A stretch of DNA of 64,000 nt from Paucisalibacillus globulus (GTDB lineage: Bacteria; Bacillota; Bacilli; Bacillales; Amphibacillaceae). Made by a program: the position numbers and the translations under genes. Every line of letters begins with the position of its first letter. Positions within the stretch are counted from its first letter, which is position 1. Below the pieces are notes generated by a model. The model searched no databases and had not been told where the DNA came from. It was given only the letters and a program-made list of their open reading frames with translations. Location of the stretch: the NCBI RefSeq assembly GCF_900184735.1, contig NZ_LT855399.1:62001-126000 (forward strand), given 5' to 3'. Positions 7,611 to 15,499 of this stretch are shown here, in pieces.

Positions 7611-9413
7611 CTACCCCTCCGGCACTAAAGCAACTAATTGATCACCAACATCCAAGTTCAACTTATCTTTAAAGGTAACAAAATTAATGTTGCCATTTTT
7701 CTTTTTAATACATAATGGTGAACCATTTAATGACAGTTCTTCTTTTGAGACTGTCTTTTTCTCTTCTATTGTAATATTTATTAGTTTATAACCAATGTTG
7801 ACTTTTTTATTTAATTCCATAAATGTATCTTCTGGGCCAAATAGCAGGTTGGCTTTCAGGGAATGTGGGATTTCATTATCCTTTGTTTTCTGTGCGTTAT
7901 TGGATAGGGAGAAGATGTTTTGATACCCAAACTCCGGAATGTGTGACTGACATACTAGGGCATTATAAGCGGAATCCCCGGTAAGTGCCAAGAGCATATC
8001 GTATGGAGTCATGTCGATTTCAAATTCACTCTGCTCGGATAAAATCTCCCCATGGTAGGTCGAGATTCCTAATCTTCTTGCTTGATGTAATCGCGAGTTA
8101 GAAGTGTCTGTTATTAGGACTGGTGTACCCAATTCTTTTAAATGAGTGGCAAATGCTATTGAAAAACTACTCGCACCAACCATTATAATACCCGTTGATT
8201 CGGTATTGGCTAAACCTAGTTTGATTGCGATTGGACCAATAGAAAACCCGTGTGCACAAACGGTTATAAATACTAATGCTAAGGTTAGTGATGTTAAAAG
8301 GGATGCATTTGGATACCCATCCTCCAACAGGATTCCTGCGAAGTAACCAGATACCGTAAGCGCGACGATTCCTCTTGGTGCAATCCACCCAACAAGTGCT
8401 TTTTCCTTAAATGTCATTTCTGTACCAATTGTGGAAATCCAAATGGACAAAGGACGAACGACAAACAACATCGCTAGTACAAAGGCTAGAATTGGCCAAG
8501 TAAAGATTTCTAATATGGTATCTCTGGTGAGAGATGCTGTGAGTAAAATAAAGACTGTAGACGTCAACATCACGGAAATATTCTCCATGAAATGAGTAAT
8601 CCCACTTATTGATTGAACATATTTCTTTGTTCTTGCTAATGTTAGACCCATAACAGTTACGGCTAACATTCCAGTTTCATGCATGATCGCTTCTCCAATA
8701 GAAAAACAAATCAACACGAAACAAAAGGTTATAGGAGATTTCAGATATTCAGGGAACCATCCTTTCTCAGCAAGAAAACTTACTAGCAGCCCAATGACAA
8801 AACCGACGATAACCGCTAATAATGCATCACCAAAGAAGGGGATAAAATCTTTTAAACTAAATGATTCCACAGAAGTGATTTTGATAATTTCATAAGCGAA
8901 AAGAGCAAGCAATGGTCCTATAGGGTCGACGATAATACCTTCCCATTTCAACACCGAAGAAACCCTTGACGTCAATTTTGCTTGTCTTAATAAAGGAATG
9001 ATGACGGTAGGTCCTGTTACAACAAATAACCCACCAATGATAAAAGATATTTCCAAGCTAAGTCCCGCAATAAAGTGAGCAGCTAGGGATCCAGCAATCC
9101 AAGCAATAAACGTGCCAATGGTAACTATCCGGTATACTGATTTCGATATTCCCTTTAGCTCTCGAACATCTAAACTTGTGCTACCTTCAAATAGAATTAA
9201 TGCAACAGCAAGTGAGATAATGGGACTGTAGAGATCCCCAAGTGCAGCCTGCGGATTAATTAATCCGAATACCGGGCCGATTAATAACCCTGATACGGAC
9301 ATGATAACAATAGAAGGCCACTGAATTCTCCATGCCAACCACTGTGAAAATATTCCTAGGGAAATAACGATAACAATGCTAATTAATGCAAATTCTTCGT
9401 GAATAACAATCAC
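7611..9413 (-). CDS. CPA1-family Na+(K+)/H+ antiporter with C-terminal RCK domain
   Basis: The first 390 or so residues hold about 12 membrane helices with CPA1 signatures: LFEGSTSLDVRELKG (about 75-90), TGPTVIIPLLRQAKL (about 133-147) and EGIIVDPIG (about 158-166), which carry the ion-site Asp. Residues about 404-510 form a TrkA-N (RCK) Rossmann domain starting GIIMVGASSFSIAFATHL, and the last 70 residues resemble TrkA-C. RCK domains let nucleotide or cation binding gate transport. At 600 residues it is like the NhaP-type antiporters with RCK tails. Likely role: export of Na+ or K+ in exchange for protons at high pH or salt. It is monocistronic with its own promoter region at 9414-9600. Confidence 0.82.
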   Translation of the reverse strand: MIVIHEEFALISIVIVISLGIFSQWLAWRIQWPSIVIMSVSGLLIGPVFGLINPQAALGDLYSPIISLAVALILFEGSTSLDVRELKGISKSVYRIVTIGTFIAWIAGSLAAHFIAGLSLEISFIIGGLFVVTGPTVIIPLLRQAKLTSRVSSVLKWEGIIVDPIGPLLALFAYEIIKITSVESFSLKDFIPFFGDALLAVIVGFVIGLLVSFLAEKGWFPEYLKSPITFCFVLICFSIGEAIMHETGMLAVTVMGLTLARTKKYVQSISGITHFMENISVMLTSTVFILLTASLTRDTILEIFTWPILAFVLAMLFVVRPLSIWISTIGTEMTFKEKALVGWIAPRGIVALTVSGYFAGILLEDGYPNASLLTSLTLALVFITVCAHGFSIGPIAIKLGLANTESTGIIMVGASSFSIAFATHLKELGTPVLITDTSNSRLHQARRLGISTYHGEILSEQSEFEIDMTPYDMLLALTGDSAYNALVCQSHIPEFGYQNIFSLSNNAQKTKDNEIPHSLKANLLFGPEDTFMELNKKVNIGYKLINITIEEKKTVSKEELSLNGSPLCIKKKNGNINFVTFKDKLNLDVGDQLVALVPEG

Positions 9414-9570
9414 CTGCCATTATGTAGTATGGATTAAAAGTACTGTACGTTATATTGTTTACTAGGATTTTATAATTATGTTTAGAAGAAAAGCCTTATA
9501 GACGATATGGGTTTGTTTCTTTATCTATTTCCTATTCCTAGTAGATAGCTATAATATTCGAAAATAAGAT

Positions 9571-9591
9571 GTTCGCTTTGTCCAAGCGAAC
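9571..9591 (-). terminator. Hairpin downstream of the SAP-domain gene
   Basis: GTTCGCTT (9571-9578) pairs exactly with AAGCGAAC (9584-9591). On the minus strand it lies 10 bases after the stop at 9601 and is followed by CATCTTATTTT, a weak T-rich tract. Probably the terminator of the SAP gene. Confidence 0.5.
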
Positions 9592-9600
9592 TTTCTCATC

Positions 9601-10167
9601 CTAACTAGGTATGTATTGATTACTACCAGGGAGTTTTTTTATTTCATTCCAAGCGCTAATTGCTTCATTACGACTTTTACCTTTATTGCTAGGATCGGCG
9701 AAATAGTCTCGAATGAACCGATTGTATTCAAATTGAGGTGCAATCTCTTTTGTATAAGAAGGATCTTTTTTCCTCTCTTCTTCCTCATACCATGCATTCA
9801 CCACGTCACGATACGTTTTTCCTACATTATTTTTGAGATAGTTCTGGATAAAAGTAGAGAAGTGAAATGTTGGAATTATTGTCTTGAAAAATGCTCTTAC
9901 AACTTGACTACATCGATGGTTTTCGGTAATGACTGTATCAAGTGTCAATTCTGCTTGTGGCGTAGTTTTCATAGGTGTTGTTGATTTTCTGATAGGTTTC
10001 GTAATTTCACCAGTGTGAAGAAAAAGTTCTACTCTGTTGGTAAGTTCAATTTTGGAGCCTGATGTACTGATCCCGTTTTCCCTACAAAAGGATTGCAACT
10101 CTTCTTTCAACCAATAATAATCTTTAAAACTTTGCAAGTTAATATTCTTCGTCAACTTAGGTCTCAA
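9601..10167 (-). CDS. SAP-domain DNA-binding protein (DUF6434-like C-terminus)
   Basis: The start is TTG at 10167 with GGAGGGG nine bases upstream; the longer frame to 10242 has no ribosome site. The 188-residue protein begins RPKLTKNINLQSFKDYYWLK. Residues about 10-55 form a SAP motif (LKEELQSFCRENGISTSGSK), a helix-extension-helix that binds nucleic acid. After a Thr/Pro linker, residues 75-188 carry two similar blocks (FSTFIQNYLKNNVGKTYRDVV and YNRFIRDYFADPSNKGKSRN), as in bacterial SAP proteins with a DUF6434 tail. Role unknown; possibly a DNA-associated regulator. Its 5' end overlaps the promoter of the divergent antitoxin RNA at 10195. Confidence 0.68.
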   Translation of the reverse strand: MRPKLTKNINLQSFKDYYWLKEELQSFCRENGISTSGSKIELTNRVELFLHTGEITKPIRKSTTPMKTTPQAELTLDTVITENHRCSQVVRAFFKTIIPTFHFSTFIQNYLKNNVGKTYRDVVNAWYEEEERKKDPSYTKEIAPQFEYNRFIRDYFADPSNKGKSRNEAISAWNEIKKLPGSNQYIPS

Positions 10168-10194
10168 CCTATTTCCCCTCCATTCAATGGCTTC

Positions 10195-10223
10195 TTGACA
10201 GTATAAAAATAACACACTATACT
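10195..10223 (+). promoter_or_regulatory. Consensus SigA promoter for the antitoxin RNA
   Basis: TTGACA at 10195-10200, a 17-base spacer and TATACT at 10218-10223 form a near-perfect vegetative promoter reading rightward. No protein gene follows on this strand. It points into the 3' part of the toxin transcript, as expected for a cis-antisense antitoxin of the BsrG/SR4 or TxpA/RatA type. Confidence 0.8.
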
Positions 10224-10229
10224 GATAAT

Positions 10230-10368
10230 AAGAAAAAGGCACTTAGTAGCTGGAACTACTAAGTACCACAACTACTCACCGCATAAAGAGCGGTTGACCG
10301 GTTTTGATGTGAATTTCAAAAAGAAGTAGCCGTACTTACCTAGTCAAAGGGGCGGTTACTTCTTTTTA
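10230..10368 (+). ncRNA. Putative type I antitoxin RNA
   Basis: Predicted from the promoter at 10195-10223 and a strong terminator, AAGAAGTAGCCG (10321-10332) pairing with CGGTTACTTCTTTTT (10353-10367). The RNA of about 140 bases would be antisense to the 3' part of the toxin mRNA, including the last codons of the toxin, and would contain the stable ACCGC..GCGGT stem-loop around 10281-10298. The same promoter-to-terminator layout recurs in degraded form at 17406-17562. By analogy with SR4, SR5 and RatA it would block toxin translation and promote RNase III cleavage. Confidence 0.7.
10232..10267 (-). terminator. Terminator of the toxin mRNA
   Basis: On the minus strand GTACTTAGTAG and CTACTAAGTGC (10239-10266) form an 11-base stem with a six-base loop followed by CTTTTTC. 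It marks the 3' end of a toxin transcript of about 290 bases. Confidence 0.7.
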
Positions 10369-10454
10369 TTTAGATAGACGACAATAGTCTCTGTTAATGT
10401 TATTCCTGCTGTTAAAGAGATACTAAATTGAACTAGTAAACTCGAGTACTGCAT
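10356..10454 (-). CDS. Holin-like type I toxin peptide, probably frameshifted
   Basis: A 32-codon frame begins MQYSSLLVQF and ends VYLNKKK just before the shared terminator, the typical hydrophobic segment plus Lys tail of BsrG/TxpA/Hol-Tox peptides that insert in the membrane. The conserved translation start of this family, a strong GGGAGGTGG followed by ATGACGACATAT (MTTY), is present at 10464, but that frame stops after 13 codons. Joining MTTY to the hydrophobic segment needs one base more or less near 10440-10460. Either translation starts at the internal ATG 10454, or the toxin is inactive. The Shine-Dalgarno sequence is in a hairpin (10470-10494), as in BsrG. Confidence 0.6.
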   Translation of the reverse strand: MQYSSLLVQFSISLTAGITLTETIVVYLNKKK

Positions 10455-10469
10455 ATGTCGTCATCTATA

Positions 10470-10494
10470 CCACCTCCCTTCAAAAAGGAGATGG
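10470..10494 (-). promoter_or_regulatory. Hairpin sequestering the toxin ribosome site
   Basis: On the minus strand CCATCTCC (10487-10494) can pair with GGAGGTGG (10470-10477) across a short loop, hiding the Shine-Dalgarno sequence. This is a known translational brake in type I toxin mRNAs such as bsrG and bsrE. Confidence 0.6.
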
Positions 10495-10533
10495 CTACCG
10501 ACCACTATACTATGTAGTTGTTAGTGCTAGTTT

Positions 10534-10562
10534 AGCATAATTTGGATAGTTTTTATACACAA
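10534..10562 (-). promoter_or_regulatory. Likely SigA promoter of the toxin mRNA
   Basis: Reading leftward, TTGTGT (complement of 10557-10562), a 17-base spacer and TATGCT (complement of 10534-10539) form a moderate SigA promoter about 65 bases upstream of the toxin ribosome site. Confidence 0.55.
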
Positions 10563-10659
10563 AATAGAATATTTGTTCGATTATTTAGGTCTAGTAAACG
10601 GGCATGCATTTCGTTCCTGTACCTTAGTGATACTACAGTTAGAATAGATGACTGAGTGC

Positions 10660-10678
10660 GAACCTGTCCCCATGGCTC
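10660..10678. repeat. Half copy of the REP-like element
   Basis: GAACCTGTCCCCATGGCTC matches one arm of the GC-rich element at 2711-2756 and lies directly against the stop codon of the GGDEF-EAL gene. The other arm is missing, so this looks like a solo or decayed copy. Confidence 0.5.
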
Positions 10679-10680
10679 TA

Positions 10681-12939
10681 CTATATTTCCCCTCTAAGTA
10701 AAATCTTCTCTAATTCAACTGCTGGAACTGGTCTGCTAAATAAGTATCCTTGTCCAATGATATCCTGATTACTGATTTCGAGTAGTGTGGTTAGTTGTTT
10801 TTCATTTTCAATTCCTTCGACTATTACAGCCAAATTTAGATTGAACCCTATATTCATGATGGTTTTGACCATTGCAATATCTTTTTCTGTAAGGTCTATA
10901 ATAAATGATCGATCAATCTTGATTGCAAAAATAGGTAAATCTTTTAATACAGAAAGGGACGAATAGCCTGTTCCAAAGTCATCGATCGCCGACTGTACGC
11001 CCATTTTTCGTAATTCATTAAGAATTCTTGTAGTGTCTACAATATTTTGCATAATACTTTCTGTAATTTCAAATTCAATGCTAGCGGGATTTACCCCCGT
11101 CTGTTCGATGATTTTTTTAACATTGTTGAGAAAATCCTTATGTTGAAACTGCCGTACGGAAACATTGATACACATTAATAAATCATCATGACCATATTCT
11201 TGCCACTGTTTCAACTGCTTACAAGCATTATACAAAACCCAATTACCAATGGAGACTATCTCTCCAGTTTCTTCTGCTAACGGAATAAATTCGTCTGGTG
11301 CTAGTACTCCCAATGTTGAATGTTTCCAACGTAATAAAGCTTCCGTACCGATTATTTTTCTAGATTGTAAATGCACTTTTGGTTGGTAATGCAAGAGGAG
11401 TTCATTATTAGTTATAGCTAGACTTAGGTCATTCTCAATCTGCATTTTTCTAGCCATCTGATTATTTAATTCGGGACTAAACACTTCATATTGGTTTCTT
11501 CCCTTACTTTTCGCTAGATACATCGATGTATCCGCATTTTTTAATAATGTTTCACTAGTAGAACCATTTTCTGGGTATAGGCTTATCCCTATACTTGGGG
11601 TAATGGAAATTTGATATATACTTACTGTTAAGGCTTTTGAAAATGTATCAAGAATCATTTCTGCAATGTGTTTACAATAATTCTCTGTAGCATCCTGGAG
11701 AATAATGATAAATTCATCCCCACCGACACGGTATACTCGACCATTAATTGGAATAGATTCTTTCAGTCTGATGGAACATTCCTGTAATAGCTGATCACCA
11801 ATTCCATGTCCGAGTGTATCATTAATATTTTTAAATCGGTCAAAATCCAAGAGCATAATTGCAAACTTTTTCTGATTTTCGTTTGCAAAATTAATTAAAT
11901 TTTTAATATCTTGTTGATAACTAGCACGGTTCAGTAACCCGGTGAGTTTATCATGATAAGCATGATACCAAAGGTCATGTACAAGCTCGCGCTGCTGTTT
12001 TATCATTAATATTTGTCTAATGACGATGAAGATAATGGATAAGACTAGACCAAGCACTAAGGCATTCCAATTCCAACCTGTACTTTGCATGACAAGAAAA
12101 GCAAGGAAGATAACACTAAGATTTAGTAATAAGCCGTTGTCACTATGCTTGGGGTAGGAATTAGATATCCATTTAATATCCTCTGAAAAAATTTCGACTT
12201 GGAAATTAGTGTAGCCTAGTAATAGGATGGCCAACGTCCAGAGAGGATCAATCATACTGCCATTTTCATATTGGTGATTGATGAGCGAATGAATGTAAAT
12301 CGTATCGGTTATGATTTGAACCAAGAAACCGAGTGAAAGGTAAAGGAATGCCTTATACTCCTTTGTATATCGAGTCATATAAAAAATATTGATGGCTAAA
12401 AATGCAATTCCTATATCGAGAATAGGATATGAAATATAAACGGCCACAAGAGTTTCATGTTCATTAGATAGTTCAATTATTGGGTTAATTAAATAGTGAT
12501 AACTAATGGATATAGCGGCTATCATAAATATTAAAATATTAAATAGAAACGGACCCATAGACAGTGAGTGGTATAGTAACTTTAACTTATAAATTAGAGT
12601 AAGTAAGAGAAATACATAACCTGCTAACCATAGAACAAATGATAGATCTGGATATCCAGTTTCTCCATTGACTAGTAGGTTGAACAACCAAAGCAAATTG
12701 GACAAGAGAGGCAGAAATATCCCTGTACTTAATAAGATAATAAATATTCTATGGTCAGTTGATAGAATGCGAATGGGTCTGAATAACCAATAAATTGATA
12801 CAGCGCCACCGATTATTGGAAAGAGTGATGCACCAAATATTCGCATCCATGTATGATCTGCATAGAACCATAACCAACCATAAAAGGCTGCGAGGTATAA
12901 GATAATAAATAGGATTGCATTTCGTTTTTGTTTGTTCAT
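10681..12939 (-). CDS. Membrane GGDEF-EAL protein (cyclic di-GMP turnover)
   Basis: The 752-residue protein has about nine membrane helices in residues 8-310 (a MASE-like sensor region I do not recognise), then a GGDEF domain with an intact GGDEF motif at 406-410 and an EAL domain with EAL at 533-535 followed by the expected DDFGTGYSS and EGIE patterns. GGDEF domains make cyclic di-GMP from GTP and EAL domains hydrolyse it. Both catalytic signatures look complete, so the protein may be bifunctional, with the membrane part choosing direction. A second, different GGDEF-EAL protein is at 62642. It is monocistronic; a REP-like half element abuts the stop. Confidence 0.88.
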   Translation of the reverse strand: MNKQKRNAILFIILYLAAFYGWLWFYADHTWMRIFGASLFPIIGGAVSIYWLFRPIRILSTDHRIFIILLSTGIFLPLLSNLLWLFNLLVNGETGYPDLSFVLWLAGYVFLLLTLIYKLKLLYHSLSMGPFLFNILIFMIAAISISYHYLINPIIELSNEHETLVAVYISYPILDIGIAFLAINIFYMTRYTKEYKAFLYLSLGFLVQIITDTIYIHSLINHQYENGSMIDPLWTLAILLLGYTNFQVEIFSEDIKWISNSYPKHSDNGLLLNLSVIFLAFLVMQSTGWNWNALVLGLVLSIIFIVIRQILMIKQQRELVHDLWYHAYHDKLTGLLNRASYQQDIKNLINFANENQKKFAIMLLDFDRFKNINDTLGHGIGDQLLQECSIRLKESIPINGRVYRVGGDEFIIILQDATENYCKHIAEMILDTFSKALTVSIYQISITPSIGISLYPENGSTSETLLKNADTSMYLAKSKGRNQYEVFSPELNNQMARKMQIENDLSLAITNNELLLHYQPKVHLQSRKIIGTEALLRWKHSTLGVLAPDEFIPLAEETGEIVSIGNWVLYNACKQLKQWQEYGHDDLLMCINVSVRQFQHKDFLNNVKKIIEQTGVNPASIEFEITESIMQNIVDTTRILNELRKMGVQSAIDDFGTGYSSLSVLKDLPIFAIKIDRSFIIDLTEKDIAMVKTIMNIGFNLNLAVIVEGIENEKQLTTLLEISNQDIIGQGYLFSRPVPAVELEKILLRGEI

Positions 12940-13020
12940 TACTGGTTCACTACTCTCATTAAAAAGTCTACACGATTAGTATTTATGAAAAGAGTGTGAC
13001 TATACCATTACACATTCCAA

Positions 13021-13056
13021 AATAAAAAAAGGTAGTGGGGGAAATCCCTCACTACC
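13021..13056 (-). terminator. Terminator of the marR-SDR operon
   Basis: On the minus strand GGTAGTGAGGG pairs with CCCCCACTACC and is followed by TTTTTTTATTTTGG. It lies 17 bases past the SDR stop codon. Confidence 0.8.
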
Positions 13057-13072
13057 ATCTTCCTAACACTAG

Positions 13073-13807
13073 TTATCTGGCGGTTATTCCACCATCCACG
13101 ACAAATTCAGCTCCAGTGCTATAGCTTGATTCGTCTGATGCAAGATACAGTACTAAATTCGATACTTCTTCTGGTTTAGCAACGCGACCATTTGGAATAT
13201 ATTTGGCAAATTCCTTGATTGTTTCTTTGGAATCTTCTTGTACAATCATCGGTGTTTCAATGACACCTGGGTGTACTGAGTTCACACGAATACCGTAATG
13301 TGCTAGACCAAGTGCAGCAGCTTTTGTCATGCCACGAACAGCAAATTTCGTATCTGTGTACCCAATAGCTCCACCAACAAGTCCATTGATAGAAGAAATA
13401 TTTACAATAGATCCACCATCTGCTTTTTTCATAGAAGGGATCACAGCTTTTATCCCTAAGAATACGGAAACTTGATTAATATCCAGAATTCTACGATATT
13501 CTTCCTCGGTAGTTTCCTCGATAGATTTATTCATACTAATACCAGCATTATTAACCAGGACATTTACTGGTCCAAATTGATTTTCTGTTAATGTGATTAC
13601 TTCTGCCCAATTTTCTCCTTTAGTCACATCTAGTTTTACAAATTTGGCATGATCACCAAGTTCTTTTGCTAATGCTTGGCCGTCTTCCTCCAGAATATCC
13701 GCGATCATTACTTTAGCGCCTTCTTTAACGAATAATCGAGCATGGGATGCGCCCATTCCACGTGCTCCACCAGTAATAATTACAACTTTCCCATCTAATC
13801 GTTTCAT
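13073..13807 (-). CDS. SDR-family NAD(P)-dependent oxidoreductase
   Basis: The start is ATG at 13807 (MKRLDGKVVIITGG), with GGGAG eight bases upstream; an ATG at 13822 abuts the preceding stop. The 244-residue protein is a classical short-chain dehydrogenase: cofactor motif TGGARGMG (about 12-19), NNAG (about 86-89), catalytic Ser in NISSINGL and YTDTK (Tyr-X3-Lys), and the C-terminal VDGG. An acidic residue after the second strand (IADI) favours NAD(H). It resembles glucose 1-dehydrogenase and hydroxysteroid dehydrogenase-like enzymes; the substrate cannot be read. It follows a MarR regulator by 15 bases and probably responds to the same inducer. Confidence 0.85.
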   Translation of the reverse strand: MKRLDGKVVIITGGARGMGASHARLFVKEGAKVMIADILEEDGQALAKELGDHAKFVKLDVTKGENWAEVITLTENQFGPVNVLVNNAGISMNKSIEETTEEEYRRILDINQVSVFLGIKAVIPSMKKADGGSIVNISSINGLVGGAIGYTDTKFAVRGMTKAAALGLAHYGIRVNSVHPGVIETPMIVQEDSKETIKEFAKYIPNGRVAKPEEVSNLVLYLASDESSYSTGAEFVVDGGITAR

Positions 13808-13822
13808 GTAAAAATCTCCCAT

Positions 13823-14266
13823 CTAATTGCTTTTTTGAATTCTATCCTCAATGCCTTGTAGTAACTTTTCTTGGATGGAGAGATATTGATTAATCTCTTC
13901 TTCCGTCAGTACTTGAAAAAGATCTACAAACATTTCTTTTCCAATCTCTTGTGCCTCTACTAATGCCTTTTCTCCAGTTGCGGTGATGGATAATTGATTA
14001 GCACGTTTATCTTGTTTAACATCTAAACGATCTACAAACTCTAAATTTACTAACTTGTTTGCAATATTTGTCATGGCTCCCTTGGTATATCCAAGTGTCT
14101 CAGCCAATTCTACTTGTTTTTGCGGACCTTTTTGTCGTAATTCACTTAAAACGAGAATTGGCGATATTCCTAATGGATAGGGATATTGCTTTGTAAACTG
14201 AATAATATTATGATTATTCATCTTTTCGATTGCATGAATTAATTTAAATATATTGGCTTGTTCCAC
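13823..14266 (-). CDS. MarR-family transcriptional regulator
   Basis: Translation starts at GTG 14266 with GGAGG seven bases upstream. The 147-residue protein has the MarR winged-helix core: helix-turn-helix KQVELAETLGYTKGAMTNIANKL split about residues 53-75, wing VKQDKRANQLSITATGEKAL with the conserved D-x-R, and dimerisation helices at both ends. It is the first gene of an operon with the SDR enzyme. Two 16-base palindromes at 14329-14372 upstream are its probable operators, which implies autorepression released by a small molecule. Confidence 0.85.
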   Translation of the reverse strand: MEQANIFKLIHAIEKMNNHNIIQFTKQYPYPLGISPILVLSELRQKGPQKQVELAETLGYTKGAMTNIANKLVNLEFVDRLDVKQDKRANQLSITATGEKALVEAQEIGKEMFVDLFQVLTEEEINQYLSIQEKLLQGIEDRIQKSN

Positions 14267-14328
14267 ATTCGACCTCCAATTGAATTATTTAAAGTCAGCA
14301 TGACCAGAATGTACTTAGTGACAAATTT

Positions 14329-14372
14329 AGTTTAATGCTAAACTACTTTCGAATATAGTTTAACACTAAACT
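14329..14372. promoter_or_regulatory. Two palindromic operators upstream of marR
   Basis: AGTTTAATGCTAAACT (14329-14344) and AGTTTAACACTAAACT (14357-14372) are copies of AGTTTA-N4-TAAACT with centres 28 bases apart, on nearly the same helical face. They lie 60-105 bases upstream of the GTG start and fit cooperative binding of MarR dimers over the promoter. Confidence 0.72.
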
Positions 14373-14447
14373 ATATTTTTGGGTAGAGTATTGATTCTTA
14401 ATTGGTTAATTTACATGAGTGATGGGTATATGTGAATAACAAAAAAA

Positions 14448-14492
14448 GAAGTAGCCGCTCACCCGAGTTATAGGGACGGTTACTTCTTTTTG
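14448..14492. terminator. Terminator homologous to the type I antitoxin terminator
   Basis: GAAGTAGCCG (14448-14457) pairs with CGGTTACTTC (14477-14486), with A7 before and T5 after, so it works in both directions. The sequence is the same hairpin as in the toxin-antitoxin locus at 10321-10367. On the minus strand it is preceded by NKKK-stop codons, the end of the toxin frame. It appears to be the remnant of a second locus now serving as terminator for the VOC gene. Confidence 0.65.
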
Positions 14493-14521
14493 TTTATAAA
14501 AATGAGTGTTGCAGACAGTAT

Positions 14522-14893
14522 TTACCGATGCTGATCAAAAAGGATCTGATTACCATCCGGATCTTCCAATGTGAAATGTGCAGGACCTTCCGTTGACTCA
14601 TCAGCTTCCGTTTTCAATTCGATTCCTTTTGCTTTAAGCTCTTTCTGGATGTCGCGAACATCTGTGAAAGAATCCAGATTCTCAGCATTTTGGTTCCAAC
14701 CAGGATTAAACGTTAGTATGTTCTGCTCAAACATTCCTTGGAATAATCCGATTACGGTATCACCATTTTTTAAGATAAGCCAATTTTGTTCGATGTTTCC
14801 ACCTAGTGTTTCGAATCCAAGTGCTTCGTAGAACTCTTTTGATTTGTTAATGTCTTTGACAGTTAGACTGATAGAAAATGCTCCTAGGTTCAT
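14522..14893 (-). CDS. VOC-family (glyoxalase/bleomycin-resistance fold) protein
   Basis: The 123-residue protein is one VOC module: an N-terminal beta-alpha-beta unit beginning [22 protein letters not shown] and a C-terminal unit ending [16 protein letters not shown], the usual DPDGN signature. VOC proteins bind metals or sequester small molecules; no specific enzyme can be assigned. A well-placed ribosome site (AAGGAGG) precedes the ATG at 14893. It appears monocistronic, ending in the repeated terminator at 14448. Confidence 0.8.
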   Translation of the reverse strand: MNLGAFSISLTVKDINKSKEFYEALGFETLGGNIEQNWLILKNGDTVIGLFQGMFEQNILTFNPGWNQNAENLDSFTDVRDIQKELKAKGIELKTEADESTEGPAHFTLEDPDGNQILFDQHR

Positions 14894-14976
14894 AATTTCC
14901 TCCTTGGTTATTTGATTATGTACTAGTTATCATTATAGCAAATATTCATATAATTTTATTCAATAATTCTAAAAAA

Positions 14977-15306
14977 CTACTGCCCACGAAGAAATTCTAT
15001 ATCTTTCCGTGTTAGCGGCACTCCATTAATGATTATTTTTTCTTCATTAGGCAATTTAACTTGTCCATCTACTAATACTCTCTCTGTTAAAATACTTGGG
15101 ATGGCATAGTCAATCAGGTTTCCTACTACATCATAAAATAAGTAGCCTTCTATTTCATCATAGATAAAGGAGTTTATTTTCATATTTGGTGTGATAAGTA
15201 GTGTGATTTTCTCCTGGTCATTCCAAATCATCTTGATGAGGATTTTTTTCTTGGTTTTGTTTTCTACTAGGGCTTTCCAGGTGGTAAGTGGGATTGATTC
15301 TTGCAT
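14977..15306 (-). CDS. Conserved-looking small soluble protein, unknown function
   Basis: The start is ATG at 15306 (MQESIPLTTW), with GGGAGGAAATCAAC in front; the frame extends to 15342 without a ribosome site. The 109-residue product is mixed alpha/beta with no signal, membrane helix or recognisable motif. It is neither clearly enzymatic nor DNA-binding. Coding appearance is supported by the ribosome site and typical codon use. Confidence 0.6.
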   Translation of the reverse strand: MQESIPLTTWKALVENKTKKKILIKMIWNDQEKITLLITPNMKINSFIYDEIEGYLFYDVVGNLIDYAIPSILTERVLVDGQVKLPNEEKIIINGVPLTRKDIEFLRGQ

Positions 15307-15499
15307 GTTGATTTCCTCCCTGTGTTCTTGATGGCTGTCCATTCGTTGATAATAGTCTGTGCCAAAATCTATTTATGTACAGGTTTTATATTTAATAATT
15401 ATAGCAAAGATTGGAAAATGGTTTAACAGGTTTTAAGTACAAGCCTGTATTATCGTGACATTTGATATAATAAACTAGATATAGAAAGGAGGTAATGGA

